Source of the DNA: a virus
Strand: one strand, 5' to 3'
DNA length: 44,799 bases
IMG/VR virus record: IMGVR_UViG_3300037076_000138
Location: 1 to 44,799 of that record
Part shown: piece after piece, positions 31,580 to 39,415 of the stretch
Layout of the letters: each line of letters starts with the position of its first letter
Numbering within the stretch: position 1 is the first letter of the stretch
The notes under the pieces: model-generated
The model's input: the letters and a program-made list of their open reading frames with translations, nothing else
Told to the model about the DNA's origin: nothing
The model's database searches: none
Made by a program: the position numbers and the translations under genes

Positions 31580-32004
31580 TGATCTACCTTGCCAGTCCAT
31601 ACTCCCACCCGGACAAGACCATCGTCACCCGCCGATTCGCCGCTGTCTGCAAAGCGACGGCAGAAATGATGCGGCGCGGCCACCACGTGTTTTCGCCCAT
31701 CGCGCACAGCCACGTCATAGCGAAGATCGGAAAGCTGGACCTCGGCTGGGAGTTTTGGCGGGACATCGACTTCGCCTGGATTCGCGCGTGCGGCCATTTG
31801 TGCGTGTTCACCCTGGACGGCTGGCGGGATTCGGTTGGCGTCCAGGCTGAATTGAGTTTTGCCGTGAGCCTGCAAATTCCGATCTATATGCGTTCGCCAG
31901 CCGAACTCAGAATCGCCGACGTGCATGTCGGCGGGGCAGGCACCCCGCTTGTTAAGATCGGCCAGGGCACGAGTGAGACGACCATTGAAGGGACGGACCT
32001 GTGA
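31579..32004 (+). CDS. DUF1937-type protein (nucleoside deoxyribosyltransferase fold)
   Basis: A 141-residue protein with the motif MIYLASPYSHPDKTIVTRRFAAVCKATAEMMRRGHHVFSPI and later FTLDGWRDSVGVQAELSFAVSLQIPIY, close to DUF1937 proteins related to nucleoside 2-deoxyribosyltransferases. It may act on nucleotides during phage DNA synthesis; activity is unproven. Confidence 0.75.
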   Translation: MIYLASPYSHPDKTIVTRRFAAVCKATAEMMRRGHHVFSPIAHSHVIAKIGKLDLGWEFWRDIDFAWIRACGHLCVFTLDGWRDSVGVQAELSFAVSLQIPIYMRSPAELRIADVHVGGAGTPLVKIGQGTSETTIEGTDL

Positions 32005-32146
32005 GCGCGAGGATTGCGGCGACGATAGGGCAGGAAGCGAGAAAACGTAACACTGTGTGCATTATTTCAGATGATTAGCCCGGCGGCAACCAAACCCCCG
32101 GCTATGGACCTGGAAATTCCAATAACCAGCAAGAAAGGACCGTTTT
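32005..32146 (+). other. Short gap before the ATPase
   Basis: A 142-base gap. A GTG at 32001 opens a reading frame of 25 residues that I do not consider a supported gene. A weak AAGGA lies before the ATPase start. No terminator or clear promoter seen. Confidence 0.4.
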
Positions 32147-33733
32147 ATGCCGCAACATGTGATTTCCCTTAGTGTCACCAATTTCAAAAAGATCAAGGCC
32201 GCTGTCATTGACGCCGCCGGCCGTCCGGTGGTCGAGGTCGCGGGCAAGAACGCCGCTGGCAAATCATCCGCCCTGGACGCCATCGAGGCGGCGCTGGCGG
32301 GGGCGCGGGCAATCCCTGAGCGTCCTATCCGCACCGGGCAGGAAACCGCCCGGATCGTCTGCAAGCTGGACTCCTACACCGTCACCCGCACCTTCGAGGC
32401 TGACGGCACCAGCAAACTGATCGTCGTGGACAAGGACGGCAAATCCCCCGGCGGTCAGACGTTCCTCGACACCCTGACCGGCAAGGGCATCGCCTTCGAC
32501 CCGCTGGCCTTTCAGCGCATGGAGGCACCCAAGCAGCTTGAAACGCTTCGCCGCCTCGTGGGGTTGGACCTGACCGACCTTACGAACCAGATCAAGGCCC
32601 TGGATAAGGACCGCGCCGACGCCGGCCGCGACGTGACCGGCCGCAAGAAGCAGATCGACGAACTGCCGGAATACCCGGACGCGCCCACCGAGGAAGTCAA
32701 CGTCTCGGCCCTGTCCGACGAACTGAACGCAGCGAATCAGCACAACGCCGGGCTGGCGACCCTGAAGAACGTGCAGGCGCTGGCCTACACGGATTGCGAG
32801 AGGACCGCGAATCGCATTGCGGCCACCAAGACAAACCTAGACTCCGCCAATGTGAACCTGACCAACGCCCTTCGCGCCGTCGAGTTGCAACAGGACGCCG
32901 TTCATAGCATCGATGGGCAGCTTTCGGCCCCGGAGAACCAACCTGTTGACACGGCGGCTATCGAAGCCGAAATCGCCAAGCTCCAGGAGCAGCTACGAAA
33001 CGCCAACCGGCATAACGCGGACATTCTGACCCTGAATGCCGACCGGCGCGCCGCCGCCGACCTATTGGCGAACAAGGAACACGACCGAGATCGATTTACT
33101 GCCAGCATTGAAACCATCCGGCACGAACTGGACGGGCTAACCGACGTCACCAAGGAAGCGGTAATGAAATCCTTTGCCGACGCCAAGGCCGCCGTGGAAG
33201 CGTTCAAGGCCATCGACACCGCCCCGATCACCGCGAAGATCAACGGCGCCCAGGACACCAACCGCAAGGTCCAGGCCAACAAGATGAGGTCGCAGCTGGC
33301 GATGTCCTACCGCGACATGAAGGCGGCCTACGAGGAACTGGACGGCCAGATTCGCGGGCTGGTCACCCGCAAGGGAGAACTGGTCGCCGCGGCGAAGTTC
33401 CCGGTCGAGGGGCTTGGCTTCGGAGAGAACGGCGTGACGTTCCAGGGGCTGCCCTTCGAGCAAGCATCGAGCGCGGAGCAGCTTCGCGTGTCTGTGGCCA
33501 TGGCGCTGGGGCTGGCGCCCGCACGGCCCGACGCGATCAAGGTGCTGCTGGTGCGGGACGCGAGCCTGCTGGACGACAACAGCCTCAAGCTGATAACTGA
33601 CATGACGGAAGCGGCAGGGGGTCAATGCTGGTTGGAGCGGGTTTCCAACACGGACGAAGAGGAGCAACTCATCATCTCCGATGGCGGCGTGGTCATGGTT
33701 GACGGAACGGTGAAAGGAACCCAAAATGTGTAA
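32147..33733 (+). CDS. SbcC/RecF-like AAA ATPase with coiled coil
   Basis: A 528-residue protein. Walker A is GKNAAGKS (33-40) after ISLSVTNFKKIKAA. A long central coiled coil follows (about 150-400), then an ABC-like signature region EQASSAEQLRVSVAMALG and Walker B KVLLVRDASLLDDNSL. This is the design of SMC-type ATPases used in phage recombination and end processing. It lies upstream of the nuclease and annealing protein. Its last codons (ISDGGVVMVDGTVK) recur at 36054-36097. Confidence 0.85.
   Translation: MPQHVISLSVTNFKKIKAAVIDAAGRPVVEVAGKNAAGKSSALDAIEAALAGARAIPERPIRTGQETARIVCKLDSYTVTRTFEADGTSKLIVVDKDGKSPGGQTFLDTLTGKGIAFDPLAFQRMEAPKQLETLRRLVGLDLTDLTNQIKALDKDRADAGRDVTGRKKQIDELPEYPDAPTEEVNVSALSDELNAANQHNAGLATLKNVQALAYTDCERTANRIAATKTNLDSANVNLTNALRAVELQQDAVHSIDGQLSAPENQPVDTAAIEAEIAKLQEQLRNANRHNADILTLNADRRAAADLLANKEHDRDRFTASIETIRHELDGLTDVTKEAVMKSFADAKAAVEAFKAIDTAPITAKINGAQDTNRKVQANKMRSQLAMSYRDMKAAYEELDGQIRGLVTRKGELVAAAKFPVEGLGFGENGVTFQGLPFEQASSAEQLRVSVAMALGLAPARPDAIKVLLVRDASLLDDNSLKLITDMTEAAGGQCWLERVSNTDEEEQLIISDGGVVMVDGTVKGTQNV
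33672..33715 (+). repeat. Left copy of ATPase-end duplication
   Basis: These 44 bases encode the C-terminal LIISDGGVVMVDGTVK and recur at 36054-36097 with 3 mismatches. The second copy sits immediately before the nuclease gene, suggesting that ATPase and nuclease were once adjacent. Confidence 0.85.
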
Positions 33734-34661
33734 CGAACTGTCCGCGATTTTCGCTTACATCCCCGGCACGGAAGAATTGAAAATGATTCCAGGGGATGTG
33801 ACTCGCCACCACGCCGCCATGATTGCGGCGCACAGGCTGCGCGAGGGCATCGCCGGTCAAAACTACTGCCGAACCGAGTACGTCCCGAAAGATGGTGACT
33901 GGTTGGACTGCCAGTTTAAGATTGACGAAACCAATATTCCGTCGTGGGTCACGCCCGAAATCCGCGACCGCATGGAACAGATGTCGGCGCAGTTCCGCGA
34001 CCGTCTTGTTGTTAAGGGCGATTGTCCAACCATGCTCGGCGGGAAGTACATTGTCACCGACATCCGAACGGTTGAATGGGCAGACAACTGCGTTATCCTG
34101 GTTGGCCCCAAAGCCAAACTGACGATCAACAACGTAGGCAACGTGGTTTTTGGCAACGTGTACGGGTCCGTCCAGACCGGCGACGTGTACGGGTCCGTCC
34201 AGACCGGCGACGTGTACGGGTCCGGGTCCGTCCAGACCGGCGACGTGTACGGGTCCGTCAAGATCGGCGACGTGTGCGGGTACGGGTCCGTCCAGACCGG
34301 CAACGTGTCCGGGTCCGTCCAGACCGGCGACGTGTCCGGGTCCGGGTCCGTCCAGACCGGCAACGTGTACGGGTCCGTCCAGACCGGCGACGTGTCCGGG
34401 TACGTCCAGACCGGCGACGTGTACGGGTCCGGGTCCGTCAAGATCGGCGACGTGTACGGGTCCGTCCAGACCGGCGACGTGTACGGGTCCGGGTCCGTCC
34501 AGACCGGCAACGTGTCCGGGTCCGTCCAGACCGGCGACGTGTACGGGTCCGGGTCCGTCAAGATCGGCGACGTGTACGGGTCCGTCCAGACCGGCAAACG
34601 CGACAAAGCGGCCTTCGTTTGCCTCGGGGGTGTTATGCAGTCAAACGAGGATAAAAAATGA
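33726..34661 (+). CDS. Nonapeptide tandem-repeat protein
   Basis: A 311-residue protein. The first 140 residues form a soluble domain (MCNELSAIFAYIPGTEELK, WVTPEIRDRMEQMSAQFRDRLVVKGDCPTMLGGKY), then about 150 residues of repeats built from G-S-V-Q-T-G-D-V-Y with extra G-S insertions, and a short tail. The regular glycine and valine spacing suggests a beta-solenoid. The start overlaps the ATPase stop by 8 bases; the stop overlaps the truncated nuclease start. I know no function. Confidence 0.75.
   Translation: MCNELSAIFAYIPGTEELKMIPGDVTRHHAAMIAAHRLREGIAGQNYCRTEYVPKDGDWLDCQFKIDETNIPSWVTPEIRDRMEQMSAQFRDRLVVKGDCPTMLGGKYIVTDIRTVEWADNCVILVGPKAKLTINNVGNVVFGNVYGSVQTGDVYGSVQTGDVYGSGSVQTGDVYGSVKIGDVCGYGSVQTGNVSGSVQTGDVSGSGSVQTGNVYGSVQTGDVSGYVQTGDVYGSGSVKIGDVYGSVQTGDVYGSGSVQTGNVSGSVQTGDVYGSGSVKIGDVYGSVQTGKRDKAAFVCLGGVMQSNEDKK
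34152..34596 (+). repeat. Array D: 27-bp tandem units with GS insertions, in frame
   Basis: Unit GGG-TCC-GTC-CAG-ACC-GGC-RAC-GTG-TAC. Variable codons are GAC/AAC (D/N), TAC/TCC/TGC (Y/S/C), CAG-ACC/AAG-ATC (QT/KI) and the presence of an extra TCC-GGG. I find no synonymous difference between units. Confidence 0.92.
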
Positions 34662-34768
34662 AAACCATCCGCTGCTCAAGCCTCCCGATCATCGCCAAGT
34701 GCCAGGCACCCTTTCACGCGACCGGCGCCCTCCGCGTCAACCACGACGGAGGGATTGCGGCCGGCGGC
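34653..34768 (+). repeat. Left copy of 116-bp nuclease-start duplication
   Basis: Identical base for base to 36095-36210, which holds the first 37 codons of the nuclease gene. The match starts in the A run before the ATG and stops abruptly inside the codon after GGIAAGG. Confidence 0.95.
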
Positions 34769-34816
34769 GGCTTCCTGTTTTGGAGAGATGCGCAGAGCGA
34801 GGCCGCCAATGGATAA
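34658..34816 (+). pseudogene. Truncated nuclease N-terminus (52-residue reading frame)
   Basis: The first 37 residues equal those of the nuclease at 36100 (MKTIRCSSLPIIAKCQAPFH and on); the last 15 are unrelated (GFLFWRDAQSEAANG). It lacks all catalytic residues, so it is a remnant, though it is still translatable: it starts by ATGA overlap with the repeat gene and ends 8 bases into the next gene, possibly keeping translational coupling. Confidence 0.75.
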
Positions 34817-36023
34817 GACGCTCTACGAAGGGCAACGGATCTCCATGCACGATTCGATATCGCTAACCATTGCGTCGATGCAGACCTACGGCCCGCGGTT
34901 CCTGCATTGGGCCATTGCCTGGTCAGGCGGCAAGGATTCGTCGGCGACGCTGACGCTGATCGTGTACCTGATCATCGTCAAGAAAATCCCATGCCCCAAA
35001 TCGCTTACGGTTCTGTACGCGGACACGCGGTTGGAACTTCCGCCCCTGGTGCAGGCCGCCGCTGACATGCGGGCAGAGTTGCTGGAATGCAAAGGGCAAC
35101 TGGCCGCGATGGGTTGCGAACTGACCGTGTTGACCGTCCTGCCCGATCTGGATCATCGGTTCTTCACCTACATGTTCGGACGGGGCGTGCCCACGCCCGG
35201 GGCACACTTCCGCTGGTGCACCGGGATGCTCAAAATCACGCCAATGGAACAGGCCTTGCGCGATCTTCATGCAGCGAAGTTCGCCGGCGGGGCTGGAAAG
35301 TTTCTGACGATCACCGGCGTTCGACAGGGCGAGTCGGCCATGCGGGACGGTCGCATCGCGATGTCTTGCGGACGCGATGGTGCGGAGTGCGGGCAGGGCT
35401 GGTATCAGGAGACGCTGCAAAACGAGATCAGCGACACGCTGGCCCCGCTGCTGCACTGGCGGGTCTGCCACATCTGGGAGTGGCTCAAGCACTGGGCCCC
35501 GGCATCGGAGTTCGGCGACTGGTCCACGGCGACGATTGCCGACGCTTACGGCGGCGACGAAGCGGAGGAAATCAACGCCCGCACGGGCTGCATCTGTTGT
35601 CCCGTGGCCAGTCAGGACAAGGCCCTGAACGCCATCCTGAAAAATCCATCATGGTCATACCTTGCCCCGCTGCTGGAACTACGCGACCTGTTCGAGGAAA
35701 TGCGACTGGCAAAGCATCGTCTGCGAAAGCCGCCGGGAGAAAAGAACAGCGACGGTCGAAAGGTCCGCAATCAGGCCCGAAAGGGGCCGCTCGTGTTCGA
35801 GGCCCGGCGGATGGGCCTGGAACGAGTGCTGGAAATCCAGGGCCGCGTCAATGCGGCGGCAGAGGAACAGCATCGACCGACGGTGAGCCTCATCAACGCG
35901 GACGAGTGGCGGCACATCGAAGAACTGATTGACGCCGGCACATGGCCGTCGAAATGGACCGGCAACGAACCATCGGGCGAATGCCCGGAACATCTGGAGT
36001 TGTTTGAGGAGTGCCAGGCGTGA
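34809..36023 (+). CDS. DndC / PAPS-reductase-like PP-loop enzyme
   Basis: A 404-residue protein. PP-loop WSGGKDSSATL (SGGKDS 39-44), then HFRWCTGMLKITP, TGVRQGESAMRDG, and a cysteine cluster ARTGCICCPVAS. These motifs fit the DndC/PAPS-reductase superfamily. DndC activates sulfur for DNA phosphorothioation together with other Dnd proteins, none of which I see here. Possible jobs are DNA or tRNA sulfur chemistry, or an unrelated nucleotidyl reaction. The gene lies inside the duplication-flanked cassette. Confidence 0.78.
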   Translation: MDKTLYEGQRISMHDSISLTIASMQTYGPRFLHWAIAWSGGKDSSATLTLIVYLIIVKKIPCPKSLTVLYADTRLELPPLVQAAADMRAELLECKGQLAAMGCELTVLTVLPDLDHRFFTYMFGRGVPTPGAHFRWCTGMLKITPMEQALRDLHAAKFAGGAGKFLTITGVRQGESAMRDGRIAMSCGRDGAECGQGWYQETLQNEISDTLAPLLHWRVCHIWEWLKHWAPASEFGDWSTATIADAYGGDEAEEINARTGCICCPVASQDKALNAILKNPSWSYLAPLLELRDLFEEMRLAKHRLRKPPGEKNSDGRKVRNQARKGPLVFEARRMGLERVLEIQGRVNAAAEEQHRPTVSLINADEWRHIEELIDAGTWPSKWTGNEPSGECPEHLELFEECQA

Positions 36024-36103
36024 ATAAGACGAAAATCCAAGAGGACGCGCTGGTCATCTCCGAAGGCGGCGTGGTCATGGTCGATGGAACGGTGAAAAAA
36101 TGA
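36020..36103 (+). pseudogene. Remnant of the ATPase C-terminus
   Basis: A GTG overlapping the previous stop opens 27 codons ending in ALVISEGGVVMVDGTVKK and a TGA that overlaps the nuclease ATG. The last 15 residues match the end of the ATPase at 33733. It has no domain of its own; it may persist as a coupling leader for the nuclease. Confidence 0.65.
36054..36097 (+). repeat. Right copy of ATPase-end duplication
   Basis: Matches 33672-33715 with 41 of 44 bases. Two of the three differences are synonymous. Together with the adjoining perfect nuclease-start repeat it marks the right edge of the inserted cassette. Confidence 0.85.
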
Positions 36104-36210
36104 AAACCATCCGCTGCTCAAGCCTCCCGATCATCGCCAAGTGCCAGGCACCCTTTCACGCGACCGGCGCCCTCCGCGTCAACCACGACGGAGGGATTGC
36201 GGCCGGCGGC
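36095..36210 (+). repeat. Right copy of 116-bp nuclease-start duplication
   Basis: The intact version in its gene; identical to 34653-34768. Identity over 116 bases, including third positions, implies a recent event. Confidence 0.95.
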
Positions 36211-37203
36211 ACGGCGGTACATCGCGTTTGCGAAACAATCGCCCTGACCGGGGAGCGCCCAGCCGACATGAAGCTGGTCGCTCACGGCCTGGGGGTTGAC
36301 GCCGACTTCCTCGGGCGCGCGACATGGTACGCTTTGTCTTTCTGGCGCGATCACGGCGGCCTCTTCCCCCATGCGAAGACCGAATCGGAAATGGCGGCCG
36401 AACTCCCCGGCCCCCACCGGATCACCGGCCACGTCGATGTGATGTCACTCATCAGCGCCGACGAAGGGCGGATCGTGGACTGGAAGTCGGGCTACCGAAC
36501 CGACGCGGATGTAGAGCCCCAGATGCGCGGCTACGCCTACCTGCTCGGCAAGACGTACAACCTCAAAACCGTCACGGCGACCGTGGTGTGGCTCCAGGAC
36601 GAAACCTACCAGCAGTGGGAATGGAGCGTCGAGGAAATGGCGCAGTGGGCCGTCGAGATCGGAGCCAAGCTGGACAAGTGGAACGGGACGTACACCATCG
36701 GCGACCACTGCCGATACTGCCCGATATTCCTGACCTGCCCGGCACAGCACCAGATCGTCGCTGCCACCGTTGACAGGCTGCGGCTGGCGACGGAACCCAC
36801 GCCGGCCGAGATCGGCATGATGTACGAATCCGTGCAGAGCGTCGAGCGGCTTTGCGACTCATTCCGTGAGTACGCGCGCAAGGCCGTGCAGGTGGGCGGG
36901 CCGATTTCAGTGAGCGACACGCACCACCTGGCGCTCGTGCCGTCTAACCGAGACAAAATCGACCCATTGAAAGCATGGCCGGCTATGGCGGCGGAACTCA
37001 CCCAGGAGGAGATTGCCCCGGCTGTGAAGCTATCCAAGACGGCCCTGCTTGCCGCAGTAAGCGACAAGGCCCCGCGCGGTCAAAAGGGCATCGCCAAAAC
37101 CGACTTCATGGGCAAACTCCGCGAGGCCGGGGCGGTCGAAACAACCAAAACGGAAACCCTCCGCATTGTGCGGAAGGACGCGGACCCGAAAGAACTCGAA
37201 TAA
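36100..37203 (+). CDS. PD-(D/E)XK nuclease, Cas4/RecB-like (DUF2800 type)
   Basis: A 367-residue protein. The nuclease core is GHVDVMSL (Asp113) and GRIVDWKSGY (Asp127, Lys129), with QMRGYAYLLG as the following helix. CRYCPIFLTC (Cys204, 207, 213) plus an N-terminal cysteine could hold an Fe-S cluster as in Cas4/AddB enzymes. It would resect DNA ends for the RecT-like protein encoded next. Start by ATGA overlap with the remnant reading frame. Confidence 0.85.
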   Translation: MKTIRCSSLPIIAKCQAPFHATGALRVNHDGGIAAGGTAVHRVCETIALTGERPADMKLVAHGLGVDADFLGRATWYALSFWRDHGGLFPHAKTESEMAAELPGPHRITGHVDVMSLISADEGRIVDWKSGYRTDADVEPQMRGYAYLLGKTYNLKTVTATVVWLQDETYQQWEWSVEEMAQWAVEIGAKLDKWNGTYTIGDHCRYCPIFLTCPAQHQIVAATVDRLRLATEPTPAEIGMMYESVQSVERLCDSFREYARKAVQVGGPISVSDTHHLALVPSNRDKIDPLKAWPAMAAELTQEEIAPAVKLSKTALLAAVSDKAPRGQKGIAKTDFMGKLREAGAVETTKTETLRIVRKDADPKELE

Positions 37204-37218
37204 GAAAGGCAGTGTTTT

Positions 37219-38118
37219 ATGGCAGAGGAAAAACCGACAGCGTTAGCGAAGTGGGCAGCGGCAGGACAGGGCCTGGAGAAGATCGCCAGCGAGTGCATCG
37301 CCCTTGTCCGGGCGGACAACAGCGGGCGTTTCGGCAAGGCGTTCGCCCTGGCGCAGGGTATCACTTCCCTCCGCAACGCGATTACCCACGAGCACATGGC
37401 CGGCGTCATGCCCCTCCAGGGCGTCCCCCTGGGCTTTATGACCGACAAGGACAAGGAGAACGGCTACCCGGAGAACATCGTCAAGGACGTAGTGATTGAG
37501 GCTGTGCTGAACGACGTACCCCTCGTCGGCAACTGCTTCAATATCATCGCCGGGCGGTTCTACGTCACAAAGAACGGCTGCTTTCATAAGGTTCTGAACT
37601 TTCCAGGGTTGACCGACCTGATGCTCGACTTCGGCGTACCGGAGATCAAGGGCGACAAGGGCGCCCTGGTCAACTGCAAAGCGCGATGGGCCTTGAACGG
37701 CAAGGCCGGGGAACTATCGGCCCTGATCCCGATCCGCGTCAACAGCGGCATGGGCGCCGACGCGATTGTCGGCAAGGCGACCCGGAAGCTGCTGGCCCGC
37801 GTCCACGACCGGCTGACGGGCACCCAGAACAGCTTGCCAGAGGGCGAGGTTGACGACCTGGACGCCAGGCACGTCAACGCTACGGTCCTGCAAAACACCA
37901 ACGGCGGCAAGATGGGATTCGGCGGTAACAAGCCCATCGGTGAAGTGCTTCCCATTCCAGGCCAGTCCTCCGAGACCATCGGACCCGGCGGCGAGGTCAT
38001 CGAGCGGACCCCGGAGACCGACGCCCCCACGCCCGTCCAGCATGACGCCACCGGCGCGGAACTGCCCCAGGATGCGCCGGCGGATGACGTGAACAAACTC
38101 TTCCCGCCCGGAACGTAG
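37219..38118 (+). CDS. RecT-like single-strand annealing protein
   Basis: A 299-residue protein. Core segments are ECIALVRADNSGRFGKAFALAQGI, the central CFNIIAGRFYVTKNGCFHKVLN, ALIPIRVNSGMGADAIVGKATRKLLARVHDRLTG near the end of the fold, and an acidic disordered tail ending VNKLFPPGT. These fit RecT/Redbeta-type annealing proteins, which pair with an exonuclease, here the gene just upstream. AAGGCAG precedes the ATG. Confidence 0.75.
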   Translation: MAEEKPTALAKWAAAGQGLEKIASECIALVRADNSGRFGKAFALAQGITSLRNAITHEHMAGVMPLQGVPLGFMTDKDKENGYPENIVKDVVIEAVLNDVPLVGNCFNIIAGRFYVTKNGCFHKVLNFPGLTDLMLDFGVPEIKGDKGALVNCKARWALNGKAGELSALIPIRVNSGMGADAIVGKATRKLLARVHDRLTGTQNSLPEGEVDDLDARHVNATVLQNTNGGKMGFGGNKPIGEVLPIPGQSSETIGPGGEVIERTPETDAPTPVQHDATGAELPQDAPADDVNKLFPPGT

Positions 38119-38124
38119 AAATTG

Positions 38125-38230
38125 CCCGCGTCGGCGACTGTCTTTTAATCCGGATATGCCGACGGCGCGGGCGGTAACAGGGCGGCTTGTAGTCGTCCTG
38201 GCCCTGGTGGAACTCCTACACCCACCGGGG
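38125..38230 (+). ncRNA. Structured leader with two hairpins upstream of tRNA
   Basis: CCCGCGTCGGC (38125-38135) pairs with GCCGACGGCGCGGG (38158-38171) with a small bulge, and CCCTGGTGG (38202-38210) pairs with CCACCGGGG (38222-38230), 9 bp. No coding frame is convincing and no T run follows, so this looks like a structured RNA or processing leader for the tRNA, not a simple terminator. Confidence 0.4.
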
Positions 38231-38235
38231 CGAAT

Positions 38236-38325
38236 GCGGCGGTAGCTCAGTGGTAGAGCGTGCGACGTGGGTTTCTAATCCTTTCTTCCGTCGCGAGGTC
38301 GCAGGTCCGAATCCTGCCCGCCGCA
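38236..38325 (+). tRNA. tRNA with enlarged anticodon arm, possibly Arg(UCU)
   Basis: Acceptor GCGGCGG/CCGCCGC, D-arm GCTC-AGTGGTA-GAGC, T-arm GCAGG-TCCGAAT-CCTGC, variable loop AGGTC and discriminator A are all canonical. The anticodon stem TGCGA/TCGCG (TGCGAC/GTCGCG if extended) encloses 25 bases instead of 7. Inside lies GGG-TTTCTAA-TCC, like the loop of tRNA-Arg(TCT). The extra 18 bases could be an intron-like insertion or an extended stem. CCA is not encoded. It may be functional, processed, or degenerate. Confidence 0.7.
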
Positions 38326-38378
38326 ATGATTCACCCGGCTCGTCGCCGGAAACAGGCCAACAACACAGGAGAAAAAAC

Positions 38379-38726
38379 ATGGCCAAGAGCAACAAAGAAG
38401 AAGTGCCCGGTCAACTGGAGTTGATCGACGTCGACGACCCGAAATACAAGGAAGTGAAGCGCGAGCTTCTGGCGTACGACACGTTGAAGATCGCCAACCA
38501 GGAAGAAGGCGCCGCGCGCCGCAAGGGCTTGAAGGACAAGAAGAAAAAGGTTATCGCGGCCATCGTCGCCACCGGCGAGCAACCCGATTCCGCCGGCACC
38601 TATCATTTCCTTCTGGCGGGCAAGCAGTGGGACATCTCCCAACCGTCCGAACTGAAGATCAAGAAGCACAACGCCAAGGATGCGGACCCCAGCGAAGACG
38701 GCGTGGACAAAGGCGCGACGGAGTAA
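38379..38726 (+). CDS. Small charged hypothetical protein
   Basis: A 115-residue Lys/Glu/Asp-rich protein (EVKRELLAYDTLKIANQEEG, RRKGLKDKKKKVIAAIVATGEQPD) with CAGGAG before the ATG. Between the annealing protein and the resolvase, it may be a small DNA-metabolism accessory. The middle strand pattern (AGTYHFLLAGKQWDISQP) resembles DUFs linked to recombination genes. No firm family. Confidence 0.6.
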   Translation: MAKSNKEEVPGQLELIDVDDPKYKEVKRELLAYDTLKIANQEEGAARRKGLKDKKKKVIAAIVATGEQPDSAGTYHFLLAGKQWDISQPSELKIKKHNAKDADPSEDGVDKGATE

Positions 38727-38728
38727 CC

Positions 38729-39259
38729 ATGCGACTGCTCAGCCTCGATCCATCCAGTAGTTGCATCGGGTACGCGATTTTCGATGATCGGCGTCTGGCC
38801 GAAATGGGCCGGCTCACCCCGGATAAATCCGCCGGCGGAGTCCTGTCGCACACGCTGTCCCTGCGGCGTCAACTGCTGGAAATCCTGACTGAGCAGGAAC
38901 CCGACATCATCCTGGCGGAAGCGATGATCGAAAAACAGTACACCCGCGACCCACGCCGCACGACGTCATTGGCGCCGTGCGGCTGGTCGATGGGTGTAAT
39001 TTTTGGAACATGCCTCACGCTCGCTGGTTTTCGCCCCATCGAGAAACCCCGCTGCACCGTGGCCGCTGTCGGCAATCAGCAATGGACCCGCGGCCTGTCG
39101 TCAAAAGACCATAAGGCCGAACGCAAGACGATGACGAAGGCGCAGTACCCGCAGTATGACCCGGACATGGACCCTGACGGCGACATGGCCGATGCGATCA
39201 TGCTGGCCAACTGGTGGCTGGCGGGCAGAGAGCGGCAGGAAAGGTTGGCGGGATTATGA
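38729..39259 (+). CDS. RuvC-like Holliday junction resolvase
   Basis: A 176-residue protein with an RNase-H-like active-site layout: LLSLDPSSSCIGYAIF (Asp7), IILAEAMIEK (Glu64) and DGDMADAIMLANWW (Asp152/Asp155). Size matches RuvC. It cleaves branched DNA made during recombination or before packaging. Overlaps the next small gene by ATGA. Confidence 0.8.
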   Translation: MRLLSLDPSSSCIGYAIFDDRRLAEMGRLTPDKSAGGVLSHTLSLRRQLLEILTEQEPDIILAEAMIEKQYTRDPRRTTSLAPCGWSMGVIFGTCLTLAGFRPIEKPRCTVAAVGNQQWTRGLSSKDHKAERKTMTKAQYPQYDPDMDPDGDMADAIMLANWWLAGRERQERLAGL

Positions 39260-39384
39260 CCGACATCAACGAACACACCAAAGTCCCCTTCGGCCGACGC
39301 GAGAATAAAAACAAGCCGCTGGGCAAAGTGACCGACAAGTTCATCGGCCTGCTGGCGGTGGCGCTGGCGGTAAAACAATCTTAA
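39256..39384 (+). CDS. Very small hypothetical protein
   Basis: A 42-residue protein coupled by ATGA to the resolvase (MTDINEHTKVPFGRRENKNKPLGKV). It is basic, with a short hydrophobic end (FIGLLAVALAVKQS). Role unknown. Confidence 0.45.
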   Translation: MTDINEHTKVPFGRRENKNKPLGKVTDKFIGLLAVALAVKQS

Positions 39385-39415
39385 CGACGGCGCGTGCCGT
39401 CTGGAAATTAACAAC

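Noticed and set aside
12431-34596. Diversity-generating retroelement behind the repeat variation
   Set aside because: No reverse transcriptase, no template/variable repeat pair and variation is not limited to adenines, although AAC/GAC switching is common.
34076-34654. Arg/Val-rich repeats in other frames over array D
   Set aside because: Extreme composition (RVRVRPDRR) and no independent start; the G-S-V-Q-T-G frame is continuous with a normal N-terminal domain.
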